NCBI RefSeq assembly: GCF_000719555.1
Contig: NZ_JOGX01000042.1
Coordinates: forward strand, 1 to 55,547
Reading direction: 5' to 3'
Length of the DNA stretch: 55,547 bases
DNA from: Streptomyces sp. NRRL F-5727
GTDB lineage: Bacteria; Actinomycetota; Actinomycetes; Streptomycetales; Streptomycetaceae
Translations under genes and position numbers: made by a program
Part shown: piece by piece, positions 1 through 8,328 of the stretch
How positions within the stretch are numbered: the first letter of the stretch is position 1
How the letters are laid out: each line of letters opens with the position of its first letter
The notes under the pieces: model-generated
The model's input: the letters and a program-made list of their open reading frames with translations, nothing else
Told to the model about the DNA's origin: nothing
The model's database searches: none

Positions 1-64
1 GCCGGGGGTGATGGGGGTGTTGTGGTTCATGCCGGGGGTCTTCCGCTCCCCGGCCCGGTCCTAA
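1..64 (+). CDS. C-terminal fragment of an upstream gene (truncated by window edge)
   Basis: Frame 2 is open from the left edge and stops at TAA 62-64. It would encode about 20 residues ending in FRSPARS, with a hydrophobic stretch (VMGVLWFM) just before the end, like the last helix of a membrane protein. Too little is visible to name a family. Frame 1 is also open here, so the reading frame itself is uncertain. The following gene is on the opposite strand, so the two transcripts converge. Confidence 0.3.
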   Translation, partial: PGVMGVLWFMPGVFRSPARS

Positions 65-173
65 CGGCCTGTTACAAGGCGGTGGCCTAACCAGGACAAC
101 CCCGCACTAAAGTACGCGCGTTCGACTGCCGAGAGGGGGCCCGCGGACCCCCCGTCGGCAGCCGGCGCGGGAC

Positions 174-2720
174 TCACCCCTCCAGCGCGTCGCACTCCTG
201 CGCCCGCAGGGCCCGGGCCAGGTCGTCGCGGGACTCCAGGACGAGCCGCCGCAGCGCCGGGGCCGCGTCCGCGTGCTCCGCCAGCCAGGCGTCGGTCGCC
301 GCCAGGGTCTCCGGACGGTCCTGGAGCGCCGGGAAGAGCCCGCGCACCACGTCCATGCCGATCTGGATCGACCGCTCGGCCCAGATCCGCTCGATCACCG
401 CGAAGTACTTCTCCGCGTACGGGGCGGTCAGCTCGCGCTGCGAGGGCTGCGCGAAACCGGCGATGACCGCGCCGACCAGCGCGTTCGACAGGGTGTCGGA
501 CTCGACGACCTGCGCCCACGCCTGCGCCTTCACCGCCGCCGACGGGCGCGCGGCAAGGAGCCGCACCTGGTGGCGCTTGCCGCTGGCGGTGTCGTCCCGG
601 GCCAGCTCCTCGCCGATCCGCGCCTCGTCGGCCCGGCCCTCCTCGGCCAGCGTCGAGAGCAGCGCCCAGCGCAGCTCCTGGTCGACGTCGAGCCCGTCGA
701 TCCGGGCGGTGCCGGCGAGCAGCCCCTCCAGGAGCTGGAGGTCGGCGTCGGAGGAGGCGGTCGCGGCGAAGAAGCGCGCCCAGGTCAGCTGGTGCTCGCT
801 GCCCGGCTCGGCGAGCCGCAGCTCGCGCAGCCCGCCCTCGGCGAGCAGCCGGCCGCCCTCCGCGCGCCACGCGGGGGCCGCGTAGTGGGTGACGGCGGTC
901 CGCGCCCAGGCGTGCACCATCTGGAGGACGCCGATGTCGGTCTCGCGGCCCGCGAAGGCGAGCACGGCGGCGACGAAGTCGCGGGCCGGCATCAGCCCGT
1001 CCCGGGTCAGGTTCCACAGCGCCGACCAGCACAGCGCGCGGGCCAGCGGGTCGGTGATGTCGCCGAGGTGCTCGCGGAGGGTGTCGAGCGAGCCCTCGTC
1101 GAAGCGGACCTTGCAGTAGGTGAGGTCGTCGTCGTTGACGAGGATCAGGTCCGGCCGCTCGCTGCCGGCCAGCCCGTCGACGACGGTCCGGACGCCGGCG
1201 ACGTCGGCCTCCACGCGCGCGTACCGCACGAGTTCGCCGTCGGTGAGCCGGTAGAGGCCCACGGCGATCCGGTGCGGGCGCAGCTCGTCGCCCTCCTGGA
1301 GGACGGCGAGCTCGGTGATCCGGCCCTCGGCGTCGTAGGTGACCTCGGGGGCGAGCACGTTGACGCCGGAGGTCTGGAGCCAGGACTTCGACCAGGCCCG
1401 CATGTCCCGGCCGGAGGTCTCCTCCAGGACCGACAGCAGGTCGCCGAGGCGGGTGTTGCCGTAGGCGTGGCGCTTGAAGTAGCGGCGCGCGCCCTCCAGG
1501 AAGGCGTCCCGGCCGGCGTAGGCGACGAGCTGCTTCAGGACGGAGGCGCCCTTGGCGTACGTGATGCCGTCGAAGTTCAGCTTGGCGTCCTCCAGGTCAC
1601 GGATGTCGGCTGTGATCGGGTGGGTGGACGGCAGCTGGTCGGCGCGGTAGGCCCACGCCTTGCGGTTGTTGGCGAAGGTGACCCAGCTGTCGGTGAAGCG
1701 GGTGGCCTCGGCGAGCGCGAAGGAGCCCATGAAGTCGGCGAAGGACTCCTTCAGCCACAGGTCGTCCCACCAGACCATGGTGACGAGGTCGCCGAACCAC
1801 ATGTGGGCCATCTCGTGCAGGATCGTGTTGGCGCGCCGCTCGTAGGCCGCCCGCGTGACCTTGCCCCGGTAGATGTACTCCTCGGTGAAGGTGACCATGC
1901 CGGGGTTCTCCATGGCGCCGAGGTTGTACTCGGGCACGAACGCCTGGTCGTACTTGCCGAAGGGGTACGGGTAGTCGAAGAGCTCGTGGAAGAGGTCGAA
2001 GCCCTGCTTGGTGACGAGGAAGACGTCGTCCGCGTCGAAGTGCCTCGCGAGCCCCTTGCGGCACATCGCGCCGAGCGGGATCTCGACGTCGCCGCGCCGG
2101 TAGGTGTCGGTGACGTAGTGGTACGGACCGGCCACCACACAGGTGATGTACGTGGAGATCGGCTGCGTCTCCGCGAACCGCCACACCCCGTCGGCACCCT
2201 GTTCGCCGGCGCCGTTGCTCCACACCGTCCAGCCCTCGGGCGCGGTCACCTCGAAGCGGTACGGCGCCTTGAGGTCGGGCTGCTCGAAATTGGCGTACAC
2301 GCGGCGGGCGTCGGCCGGCTCGTACTGGGTGTACAGGTACACCTCGCCGTCCTCGGGGTCGACGAAGCGGTGCATGCCCTCGCCGGTGCGGCTGTAGGCG
2401 CACTGGGCGTCGACGACCAGCACGTTGTCGTCCGCCAGGCCGTCCAGGGCGATCCGGGCGCCGTCGAAGACGACCGCCGGGTCCAGCTCCCGCCCGTTGA
2501 GGGTGACGGAGGTGACCGACGGCGCGAGCAGGTCCACGAAGGTCGTGTCGGCGTCGCCGGTGCGGCGGAAGCGGATCGTCGTCACCGAACGGAAGGTGCG
2601 GACCGCCTCCGTGGACTCGCCGACCGCCGAGCGCAGGTCGAGCGCGACGTCGTAGCCGTCGACGGACAGCAGCGCGGCCCGCTCATGGGCCTCGTCGCGG
2701 GACAGGTTCTCACCGGGCAC
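174..2720 (-). CDS. pepN: Aminopeptidase N, M1 family zinc metallopeptidase
   Basis: Cytosolic exopeptidase that removes N-terminal residues from peptides; about 848 residues, normal for actinobacterial PepN. The M1 exopeptidase signature GAMEN is at residues 268-272. The zinc site HEMAH is at 302-306, with the third ligand E325 nineteen residues after H306 (LKESF). The N-terminal beta-saddle precedes this, and the C-terminal part is the helical ERAP1-like domain. I chose the GTG at 2720 because AAGGAG lies a few bases upstream; the longer reading to 2771 has no ribosome site. It is divergent from the DsbA-like gene, sharing a 141-bp promoter region. Family assignment is firm; substrate preference is not visible. 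Confidence 0.95.
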   Translation of the reverse strand: MPGENLSRDEAHERAALLSVDGYDVALDLRSAVGESTEAVRTFRSVTTIRFRRTGDADTTFVDLLAPSVTSVTLNGRELDPAVVFDGARIALDGLADDNVLVVDAQCAYSRTGEGMHRFVDPEDGEVYLYTQYEPADARRVYANFEQPDLKAPYRFEVTAPEGWTVWSNGAGEQGADGVWRFAETQPISTYITCVVAGPYHYVTDTYRRGDVEIPLGAMCRKGLARHFDADDVFLVTKQGFDLFHELFDYPYPFGKYDQAFVPEYNLGAMENPGMVTFTEEYIYRGKVTRAAYERRANTILHEMAHMWFGDLVTMVWWDDLWLKESFADFMGSFALAEATRFTDSWVTFANNRKAWAYRADQLPSTHPITADIRDLEDAKLNFDGITYAKGASVLKQLVAYAGRDAFLEGARRYFKRHAYGNTRLGDLLSVLEETSGRDMRAWSKSWLQTSGVNVLAPEVTYDAEGRITELAVLQEGDELRPHRIAVGLYRLTDGELVRYARVEADVAGVRTVVDGLAGSERPDLILVNDDDLTYCKVRFDEGSLDTLREHLGDITDPLARALCWSALWNLTRDGLMPARDFVAAVLAFAGRETDIGVLQMVHAWARTAVTHYAAPAWRAEGGRLLAEGGLRELRLAEPGSEHQLTWARFFAATASSDADLQLLEGLLAGTARIDGLDVDQELRWALLSTLAEEGRADEARIGEELARDDTASGKRHQVRLLAARPSAAVKAQAWAQVVESDTLSNALVGAVIAGFAQPSQRELTAPYAEKYFAVIERIWAERSIQIGMDVVRGLFPALQDRPETLAATDAWLAEHADAAPALRRLVLESRDDLARALRAQECDALEG

Positions 2721-2861
2721 GGTCACTCCTTCGTGGCGTGTTCGAAACAGCACCGATCCTCCCATGCGCACCTTTCACCCGGCGCACGGGAATGCCGACA
2801 CGGCCCCGGGGTGTTGCCGCAGATCGGCGCATATCCCCGTTTCCGCGCTGCAAGGAGTGAC

Positions 2862-3497
2862 ATGTCCGAGAGCAGGACCACCGCCGAGTTCTTCTTCGAC
2901 CCCCTGTGCCCGTGGGCCTGGATGGCCTCCCGGTGGATGCTGGAGGTGGAGAAGGTCCGCCCGGTCGACGTCCGCTGGAAGGTGATGAGCCTCGCCGTCC
3001 TGAACGAGGACCGGCTGGACGAGGTCTCCCCCGCGTACCGGGAGATGCTGGAGACCCAGGCGTGGGGACCGGTCCGCGTCGTCATAGCCGCCCGGCAGCT
3101 GCACGGCGACGAGGTGGTCGGCAAGCTCTACACGGCCCTCGGCACCCGCTTCCACAACAACGGCGAGGGCCCGACCCGCGAGGCCGTCGTCGGCGCGCTG
3201 CGTGACGTCGGCCTCCCCGAGGACCTGGTGGAGTACGCCGACAGGGACACGTACGACACCGAGCTGCGCGCCTCCCACGCGGAGGGCATCGAGAAGGTCG
3301 GCCAGGACGTCGGCACCCCGGTGATCGCGGTCCCCGGCCCGGACGGCGACGAGGTCGCCTTCTTCGGCCCGGTCGTCACCCCGACCCCGCGCGGCGAGGC
3401 CGCGGCCCGGCTGTGGGACGGCACGCTGCTCGTCGCCTCGACCCCGGGCTTCTACGAGATCAAGCGCACCCGGACGGCGGTGCCGAGCTTCGAGTGA
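2862..3497 (+). CDS. DsbA-family, Rv2466c-like mycothiol-dependent oxidoreductase with a CPWA active site
   Basis: 211-residue thioredoxin-fold protein with an inserted helical domain, resembling Mycobacterium Rv2466c, a mycothiol-dependent nitroreductase. Matching blocks include FDPLCPW near residue 15, SRWMLEV, AWGPVRV, DVGTPVI and the C-terminal EIKRTRT. As I recall it, Rv2466c carries CPWC; here the motif is C-P-W-A, so the resolving cysteine is absent and the enzyme would be monothiol. No signal peptide is seen, so it is probably cytosolic. ATG 2862 follows AAGGAG at good spacing. It is convergent with sodF across a strong hairpin, and both could serve redox defence. The physiological substrate is unknown. 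Confidence 0.85.
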   Translation: MSESRTTAEFFFDPLCPWAWMASRWMLEVEKVRPVDVRWKVMSLAVLNEDRLDEVSPAYREMLETQAWGPVRVVIAARQLHGDEVVGKLYTALGTRFHNNGEGPTREAVVGALRDVGLPEDLVEYADRDTYDTELRASHAEGIEKVGQDVGTPVIAVPGPDGDEVAFFGPVVTPTPRGEAAARLWDGTLLVASTPGFYEIKRTRTAVPSFE

Positions 3498-3509
3498 GCC
3501 CTCGGAGCG

Positions 3510-3546
3510 GACGGCCCCCGTGGTTCACGTCACCACGGGGGCCGTC
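3510..3546. terminator. Bidirectional terminator between DsbA-like gene and sodF
   Basis: Perfect 14-bp stem (3510-3523 with 3533-3546) around a 9-base loop, between the converging stop codons. There is no T-tract, as is common in Streptomyces. It can serve both transcripts. Confidence 0.8.
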
Positions 3547-3608
3547 CTCTTTTCCGCCTGCCCGGTGAAGGTTGAGAAGACGATCACGAGCAGGAGTTCT
3601 CCGGTGTC

Positions 3609-4256
3609 TCAGATGCCGATGAGCGGCGTGCGCCCCTTCGCGTCGGCGTACCGCTTCTGCACGTCCTGCCAGTTCACGACCTGCCACATGGCGTCGATGA
3701 AGTCGACCTTCTGGTTCTTGTACTGGAGGTAGAAGGCGTGCTCCCAGGCGTCGAAGACCAGGATCGGGACCGAGCCCTGGCCGACGTTGCCCTGGTGGTC
3801 GTAGACCTGCTCGACGATGAGGCGGCCGCTGATCGGCTCGTAGGCGAGCACGCCCCAGCCGGAGCCCTGGGTGGTCGCCGACGCCTTGGTCAGCTGGGCC
3901 TTGAACTTGGCGAAGGAGCCGAAGGACTCGGTGATCGCGTCCGCGAGCTCGCCCACGCCGTCGGCCGCCAGCGGCTCGCCGCCGCCCTCGCCGGCCTTCG
4001 GGCTCGCCATGTTGTTCCAGTAGATGGAGTGGAGGATGTGGCCGGAGAGGTGGAAGGCGAGGTTCTTCTCCAGGCCGTTGATCGCTCCCCACTGCTCCTT
4101 GTCGCGGGCCTCCTCCAGCTGCTCCAGGGTGTCGTTCGCCCCCTTGACGTAGGCGGCGTGGTGCTTGTCGTGGTGCAGCTCGATGATCTGCGGGTTGATC
4201 ACCGGCTCCAGCGCCGCGTAGTCGTACGGCAGCTCCGGAAGTGTGTAGATCGCCAT
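3609..4256 (-). CDS. sodF: Iron-type superoxide dismutase
   Basis: 215-residue Fe/Mn-family superoxide dismutase (2 O2- to H2O2 + O2), cytosolic. Visible family features are the N-terminal [10 protein letters not shown], the helix [10 protein letters not shown] carrying the first metal His, [13 protein letters not shown] with the second His, and [11 protein letters not shown] with the Asp and His ligands. In Streptomyces the Fe-type gene is sodF and is repressed by Nur when nickel is plentiful, leaving Ni-SOD (sodN) to work. The Nur-type box just upstream supports that assignment. ATG 4256 begins [13 protein letters not shown] lies about 10 bases upstream. Exact Fe versus Zn loading cannot be read from sequence. 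Confidence 0.95.
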   Translation of the reverse strand: MAIYTLPELPYDYAALEPVINPQIIELHHDKHHAAYVKGANDTLEQLEEARDKEQWGAINGLEKNLAFHLSGHILHSIYWNNMASPKAGEGGGEPLAADGVGELADAITESFGSFAKFKAQLTKASATTQGSGWGVLAYEPISGRLIVEQVYDHQGNVGQGSVPILVFDAWEHAFYLQYKNQKVDFIDAMWQVVNWQDVQKRYADAKGRTPLIGI

Positions 4257-4285
4257 GTGTGCCGAGCCCTTCGACTGACTGCTTA

Positions 4286-4302
4286 TTGCAACCCTTATGC
4301 AA
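4286..4302 (-). promoter_or_regulatory. Nur box (nickel-responsive operator) of sodF
   Basis: The plus strand reads TTGCAA-CCCTT-ATGCAA, i.e. TTGCAT-N5-TTGCAA in the sodF direction. The Streptomyces Nur consensus I recall is tTGCaA-N5-ttGCAA. The box lies 30-46 bases upstream of the sodF start codon, where Ni-Nur would block transcription. Confidence 0.8.
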
Positions 4303-4410
4303 GTGCAGGCTAACAGCACCTGCGGGCGATGTTGATCAGCCCTTCGACCTAGGCCACCGCGCCGCGCCGTACCGCGGGAGCCGACCCGACCCGCCCCGGC
4401 CCGGAACGCG

Positions 4411-4442
4411 CGAACGCCCCGCCGGGGCCGGCGGGGCGTTCG
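4411..4442 (-). terminator. Terminator of the first amino-acid permease gene
   Basis: 13-bp perfect stem (4411-4423 with 4430-4442) with a 6-base loop, just beyond the permease stop. It would terminate the minus-strand permease transcript before the sodF promoter region. Confidence 0.7.
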
Positions 4443-4460
4443 TACGGAGCGGGGGTGGGG

Positions 4461-5870
4461 TCAGGCCGCCTTGGCCCGCGCCTTCTGGAGGGCGAAGCCG
4501 ACGGCGGCGAGGACCAGCGTCAGCGCGCCCGTCGCGTACAGCTGCACCCGGGTGCCCTCCTCACGGGCCATCAGGAAGAAGACCGCCGCCATGCCGGCCA
4601 GCGCCACCCAGGTCAGCACCGGGAAGGCCCACATTCGCACGACCAGCTTCTCCGGCTCCTCGCGCTCGGTGCGGCGGCGCAGCACCAGCTGGGAGGCGGC
4701 GATGAAGAACCAGACGACGAGGATGATCGCGCCGATGGTGTTGAGGAGCCAGATGAACGCCTTGTCCGGCGACCAGTAGCTCAGCAGGACGGCGCCGAAG
4801 CCGACGACCGAGGAGAGCAGCACGGCCGGGCGCGGCACGCCGCCGTACAGCCGGCCGACCGCCTTCGGGCCCTGGCCGCGGCCGACCAGCGAGCCGGCCA
4901 TGCGGGAGGCGCCGTAGATGTTGGCGTTCATCGCGGAGAGCAGGGCGATCAGGACGACCACGTTCATGATCTGGCCGGCGGCCGGGATGCCCAGGTGGTC
5001 GAGGGTGGCGACGTACGGGCCCTTCTCCACGACCGCCTTGTCGTCCCACGGGACGAGGGTGACGATGACCGCCATCGAGCCGATGTAGAAGAGCGCGATG
5101 CGCCACATCGCCGTACGGACCGCCTTGGCGACGCCCTGCACCGGGTGCTCGGACTCGGCCGCCGCGATGGTGACCGTCTCCAGGCCGCCGTACGCGAAGA
5201 CGGAGGCGAGCAGGCCGACGATCAGGCCCTCGGAGCCGTGCGGGAAGAAGCCGCCGTCGCCGGTGAGGTTGGCGGTGCCGGGGGCGTCGGTGCCGGGCAG
5301 GACCCCGAGGATGGCGAGCACGCCGATGCCGAGGAAGAGGACGATCGCGCCGACCTTCAGCGCGGCGAACCAGAACTCGAACTCGCCGAAGTTCTTCACC
5401 GCCGCGAGGTTGGTGCCGCAGAAGACCAGCATGAAGAGCGCCACCCAGGCCCACGCGGGGGTGTCCGGGAACCAGCCCGTCATGATGTTCGCGGCGCCGA
5501 TGCCCTCCAGGCCGACGGCCACGCAGAGCAGGAACCAGAAGGCCCAGCCCGCGGTGAAGCCCGCCCACGGGCCGAAGGCGCGCTCGGCGTGGACGGAGAA
5601 GGAGCCGGAGGCCGGGTTCGCCGCCGACATCTCGCCGAGCATCCGCATCACCAGCATGACGAGCACGCCGGAGATCGCGTACGCGACGACGATCGACGGC
5701 CCGGCGGCGGCGATGCCGGCGCCGGAGCCGACGAAGAGGCCGGCGCCGATGACGCCGCCGAGGGCGATCATCGACAGATGGCGCTGCTTGAGGCCGTGGG
5801 AGAGGCCCTCGGCGGGAGCGGCGGTGCCGTCCTCGCGGTCGGCCTGCGCGGGCGCGGTGGTCCGGGACAT
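4461..5870 (-). CDS. APC-superfamily amino acid permease (GabP/AAT type), copy 1
   Basis: 469-residue integral membrane amino acid:proton symporter with about 12 hydrophobic helices. The first helix carries the substrate/cation signature GGVIGAGLFVGSGAG after a short cytosolic lead ending GLKQRHLSMIALG, typical of the AAT/GABA-permease branch. RMLGEM and EFEFWFAALKVGAI are conserved family blocks. I start at ATG 5870, with AGGG 6 bases upstream; a TTG two codons earlier is possible. It has its own downstream hairpin, and the next permease ends 117 bases upstream on the same strand. The substrate (GABA, aromatic, proline or other) cannot be read. Confidence 0.9.
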   Translation of the reverse strand: MSRTTAPAQADREDGTAAPAEGLSHGLKQRHLSMIALGGVIGAGLFVGSGAGIAAAGPSIVVAYAISGVLVMLVMRMLGEMSAANPASGSFSVHAERAFGPWAGFTAGWAFWFLLCVAVGLEGIGAANIMTGWFPDTPAWAWVALFMLVFCGTNLAAVKNFGEFEFWFAALKVGAIVLFLGIGVLAILGVLPGTDAPGTANLTGDGGFFPHGSEGLIVGLLASVFAYGGLETVTIAAAESEHPVQGVAKAVRTAMWRIALFYIGSMAVIVTLVPWDDKAVVEKGPYVATLDHLGIPAAGQIMNVVVLIALLSAMNANIYGASRMAGSLVGRGQGPKAVGRLYGGVPRPAVLLSSVVGFGAVLLSYWSPDKAFIWLLNTIGAIILVVWFFIAASQLVLRRRTEREEPEKLVVRMWAFPVLTWVALAGMAAVFFLMAREEGTRVQLYATGALTLVLAAVGFALQKARAKAA

Positions 5871-5986
5871 GGGCAACCCTGTTCATAGGCTGAGACGGGG
5901 AGGGAAGCCCACAGTCTGGGCGCCCGCACCGCTCAGAGGGAACGGGTGTCCGCTATACGGTCACCACCTTCACACAAGGTGAAGAT

Positions 5987-7399
5987 TCAGTTCCGTTTCG
6001 TCGTGGACGGCGGCGCCTCCCGGGACCCGCGCACCTCCCTGACCCAGGCCACCAGCAGCACCGCCGCCGTCGCCCCCGCCGACCACAGCACCTGCGGCCG
6101 CGCCCCGTCGTCGGTCAGCATCAGGACCAGCACCGCGGCCATCGCGGCCAGCGCCGTCCACGTCAGCCACGGGAACGCCCACATCCGCAGCGTCAGCCTC
6201 TCCGGGGCCTCCCGCTCGATCCGCGGCCGCAGCCGCAGCTGCGACACCGCGATCAGCGCCCACACGAACAGCAGCACCGCGCCGACCGCGTTGAGCATGT
6301 AGAGGAAGACGGAGTCCGGCCACTTCAGATTGAGCAGCACGGAGACGAACCCGAAGGCCACCGAGGCGAGTACCGCGCGCCGCGGCACCCCTCCCGTGGA
6401 CACCTTCAGCAGCCCCCGCGGCGCCTCGCCGCGCTCCGCCAGCGAGAAGACCATCCGGGAGGAGCCGTACAGATTGGCGTTGAGCGCCGACAGCAGCGCC
6501 ACGAACACCACGACGTTCATGATCTGCCCCGCGCCCGGCACCCCGATCGCGTCCAGGACCGCGACGTACGGCGACTCGCCCGGCACCATCGACGTCCACG
6601 GCAGCAGGGTCACGATCACCAGCATCGAGCCCACGTAGAAGAGCAGGATCCGCCACACGGCGCTGCGCACCGCCCGCGCCACGTTCCGCGCCGGGTCCTC
6701 CGACTCGGCCGCCGCGATGGTCACGACCTCCAGGCCGCCGAAGGCGAACACCACCGCGAGCACCCCGGAGATCACCCCGGACCAGCCGTTGGGCAGGAAA
6801 CCGCCCTGCCCGGTCAGGTTGGCGAGCCCCACCGGGTCCGTGTCGGGCAGCCAGCCGGCGATCGCCAGCGCGCCGAGCACCAGGAAGAGCACGATCGCGC
6901 CCACCTTCAGCGCGGCGAACCAGAACTCGAACTCGCCGAAGTTCTTCACCGCCGCCAGGTTCGCCGCCGTGAAGACCACCATGAAGAGCAGCACCCAGCC
7001 CCACTGCGGGACGCCCGGCACCCAGCCGTGCGCGATCCGCGCCGCGCCCGTCGCCTCCACCGCGAGGACGACCACGAGCAGGAACCAGTACAGCCAGCCC
7101 ACCGAGAAGCCGGCCCAGCGGCCCAGCGCCCGCTCCGCGTGCACCGAGAACGCGCCGGAGGCCGGCATCGCCGACGACATCTCGCCGAGCATCCGCATCA
7201 CCAGCATCGCGAGCGCGCCCGCGATCAGGTACGAGAGCACGATGCCGGGACCGGCGACCGCGATGCCCGCGCCCGAGCCGACGAAGAGCCCGGCGCCGAT
7301 GACCCCGCCGAGCCCCAGCATCGTCAGGTGACGCTGCTTCAGGCCGTGGGAGAGGGGCTCGGGTTCGGTGAGGGGGGCGGGCGGGGCGGCGTCGCGCAT
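5987..7399 (-). CDS. APC-superfamily amino acid permease, copy 2
   Basis: 470-residue paralogue of the flanking permeases, sharing LSHGLKQRHLTMLGLG, GGVIGAGLFVGSGAG, RMLGEM and EFEFWFAALKVGAI. About 12 transmembrane helices are expected. The open frame extends to 7498, but ATG 7399 (MRDAAPPAPL) gives the same length as its sister; no convincing ribosome site is visible for either start. It lies upstream of copy 1 in the same orientation, so the two may be co-transcribed, although the 117-base gap allows a separate promoter. Substrate unknown; recent tandem duplication is the likely origin. Confidence 0.88.
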   Translation of the reverse strand: MRDAAPPAPLTEPEPLSHGLKQRHLTMLGLGGVIGAGLFVGSGAGIAVAGPGIVLSYLIAGALAMLVMRMLGEMSSAMPASGAFSVHAERALGRWAGFSVGWLYWFLLVVVLAVEATGAARIAHGWVPGVPQWGWVLLFMVVFTAANLAAVKNFGEFEFWFAALKVGAIVLFLVLGALAIAGWLPDTDPVGLANLTGQGGFLPNGWSGVISGVLAVVFAFGGLEVVTIAAAESEDPARNVARAVRSAVWRILLFYVGSMLVIVTLLPWTSMVPGESPYVAVLDAIGVPGAGQIMNVVVFVALLSALNANLYGSSRMVFSLAERGEAPRGLLKVSTGGVPRRAVLASVAFGFVSVLLNLKWPDSVFLYMLNAVGAVLLFVWALIAVSQLRLRPRIEREAPERLTLRMWAFPWLTWTALAAMAAVLVLMLTDDGARPQVLWSAGATAAVLLVAWVREVRGSREAPPSTTKRN

Positions 7400-7660
7400 G
7401 GTGGGGGACTCGCGCTCTGGGAGGAGGGGCACTTTATGGAGACCCCACAGTCTCTCCGCTGATCGCCTCTCGACGCAAAAGGGATGAGCCAGGGCCATCC
7501 CCTAGTGACAAGCGTCACGTGGCGCCGGACACCCTCAGGGTTCTTTGTCGGAACTCCATGAAGCGCCCGCCCGAGGCTTTGTCGGCGGCTGACGGTGATC
7601 GAGCGTTCACTCCTGGCATAGCGTCAACCTGTTCCGACCCCTCACCCTCGCGGAGTACCG

Positions 7661-8257
7661 ATGAGCAGCACCGCCGCCGCCCCCGCCCGCACCCTCCGTA
7701 CGGGCACCGTCCTCGCCGACCTCCTGCCTTCCAGCCGCGTCCGCGACGTGGCGCTCGTCGTCGGCGGCGCCGCCCTCACCGGCCTCGCCGCGCAGCTCTC
7801 CGTCCCCGTCCCCGGCTCCCCGGTCCCGGTCTCCGGCCAGACCTTCGCCGCCCTGCTCGTCGGCACCGCCCTCGGCGCCCGCCGCGGCTTCCTCTCGCTC
7901 GCCCTCTACGCCGCCGTCGGCATGGCCGGCGTCCCGTGGTTCGCCCAGGGCTCCTCGGGCTACGCGATGCCGTCCTTCGGCTACATCCTCGGCATGCTCC
8001 TCGCCGCCACCGTCGTCGGCGCCCTCGCCCGCCGCGGCGCCGACCGCTCGGTCCTGCGCACCGCCGGCACCATGGCCCTCGGCTCCGCCCTCGTCTACGC
8101 GGTCGGCGTCCCCTACCTGGCCCTCGCCACCGGCATGACCCTCGGCCAGGCGGTCGCCGCCGGCCTGACCCCGTTCCTCATCGGCGACGCCCTCAAGGCC
8201 GCGCTCGCCATGGGCGCCCTCCCGGCCGCCTGGAAGCTCGTCGGCCGCAAGGGCTGA
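7661..8257 (+). CDS. bioY: BioY, substrate-binding (S) component of a biotin transporter
   Basis: 198-residue membrane protein, the ECF-type biotin S-component. The BioY signature region is seen as SVPVPGSPVPVSGQTFAALLVGTALG (split here: SVPVPGSPVPVS, then GQTFAALLVG), followed by GARRGFLSLALYAAVGMAGVP and GYILGM. Six hydrophobic segments are expected. ATG 7661 has GGAG upstream. No bioM/bioN ATPase or T-component genes lie nearby, so it is solitary and either works alone or shares an energising module encoded elsewhere. It stands between two minus-strand permeases and converges on copy 3 over a strong hairpin. Confidence 0.92.
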   Translation: MSSTAAAPARTLRTGTVLADLLPSSRVRDVALVVGGAALTGLAAQLSVPVPGSPVPVSGQTFAALLVGTALGARRGFLSLALYAAVGMAGVPWFAQGSSGYAMPSFGYILGMLLAATVVGALARRGADRSVLRTAGTMALGSALVYAVGVPYLALATGMTLGQAVAAGLTPFLIGDALKAALAMGALPAAWKLVGRKG

Positions 8258-8277
8258 CGCCCCCGGAGCCGTACGCG

Positions 8278-8314
8278 AAGGGCCCGCCGCTCCTCCCCGG
8301 AGCGGCGGGCCCTT
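8278..8314. terminator. Bidirectional terminator between bioY and permease copy 3
   Basis: 16-bp perfect GC-rich stem (8278-8293 with 8299-8314), loop TCCCC, between converging stops. Confidence 0.8.
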
Positions 8315-8328
8315 TCACCTGTGTCCGG

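Noticed and set aside
273..3497. Plus-strand frame of 1074 codons joining the pepN antisense to the DsbA-like gene
   Set aside because: Only the last 211 codons carry a protein family and a ribosome site; the rest is pepN antisense.
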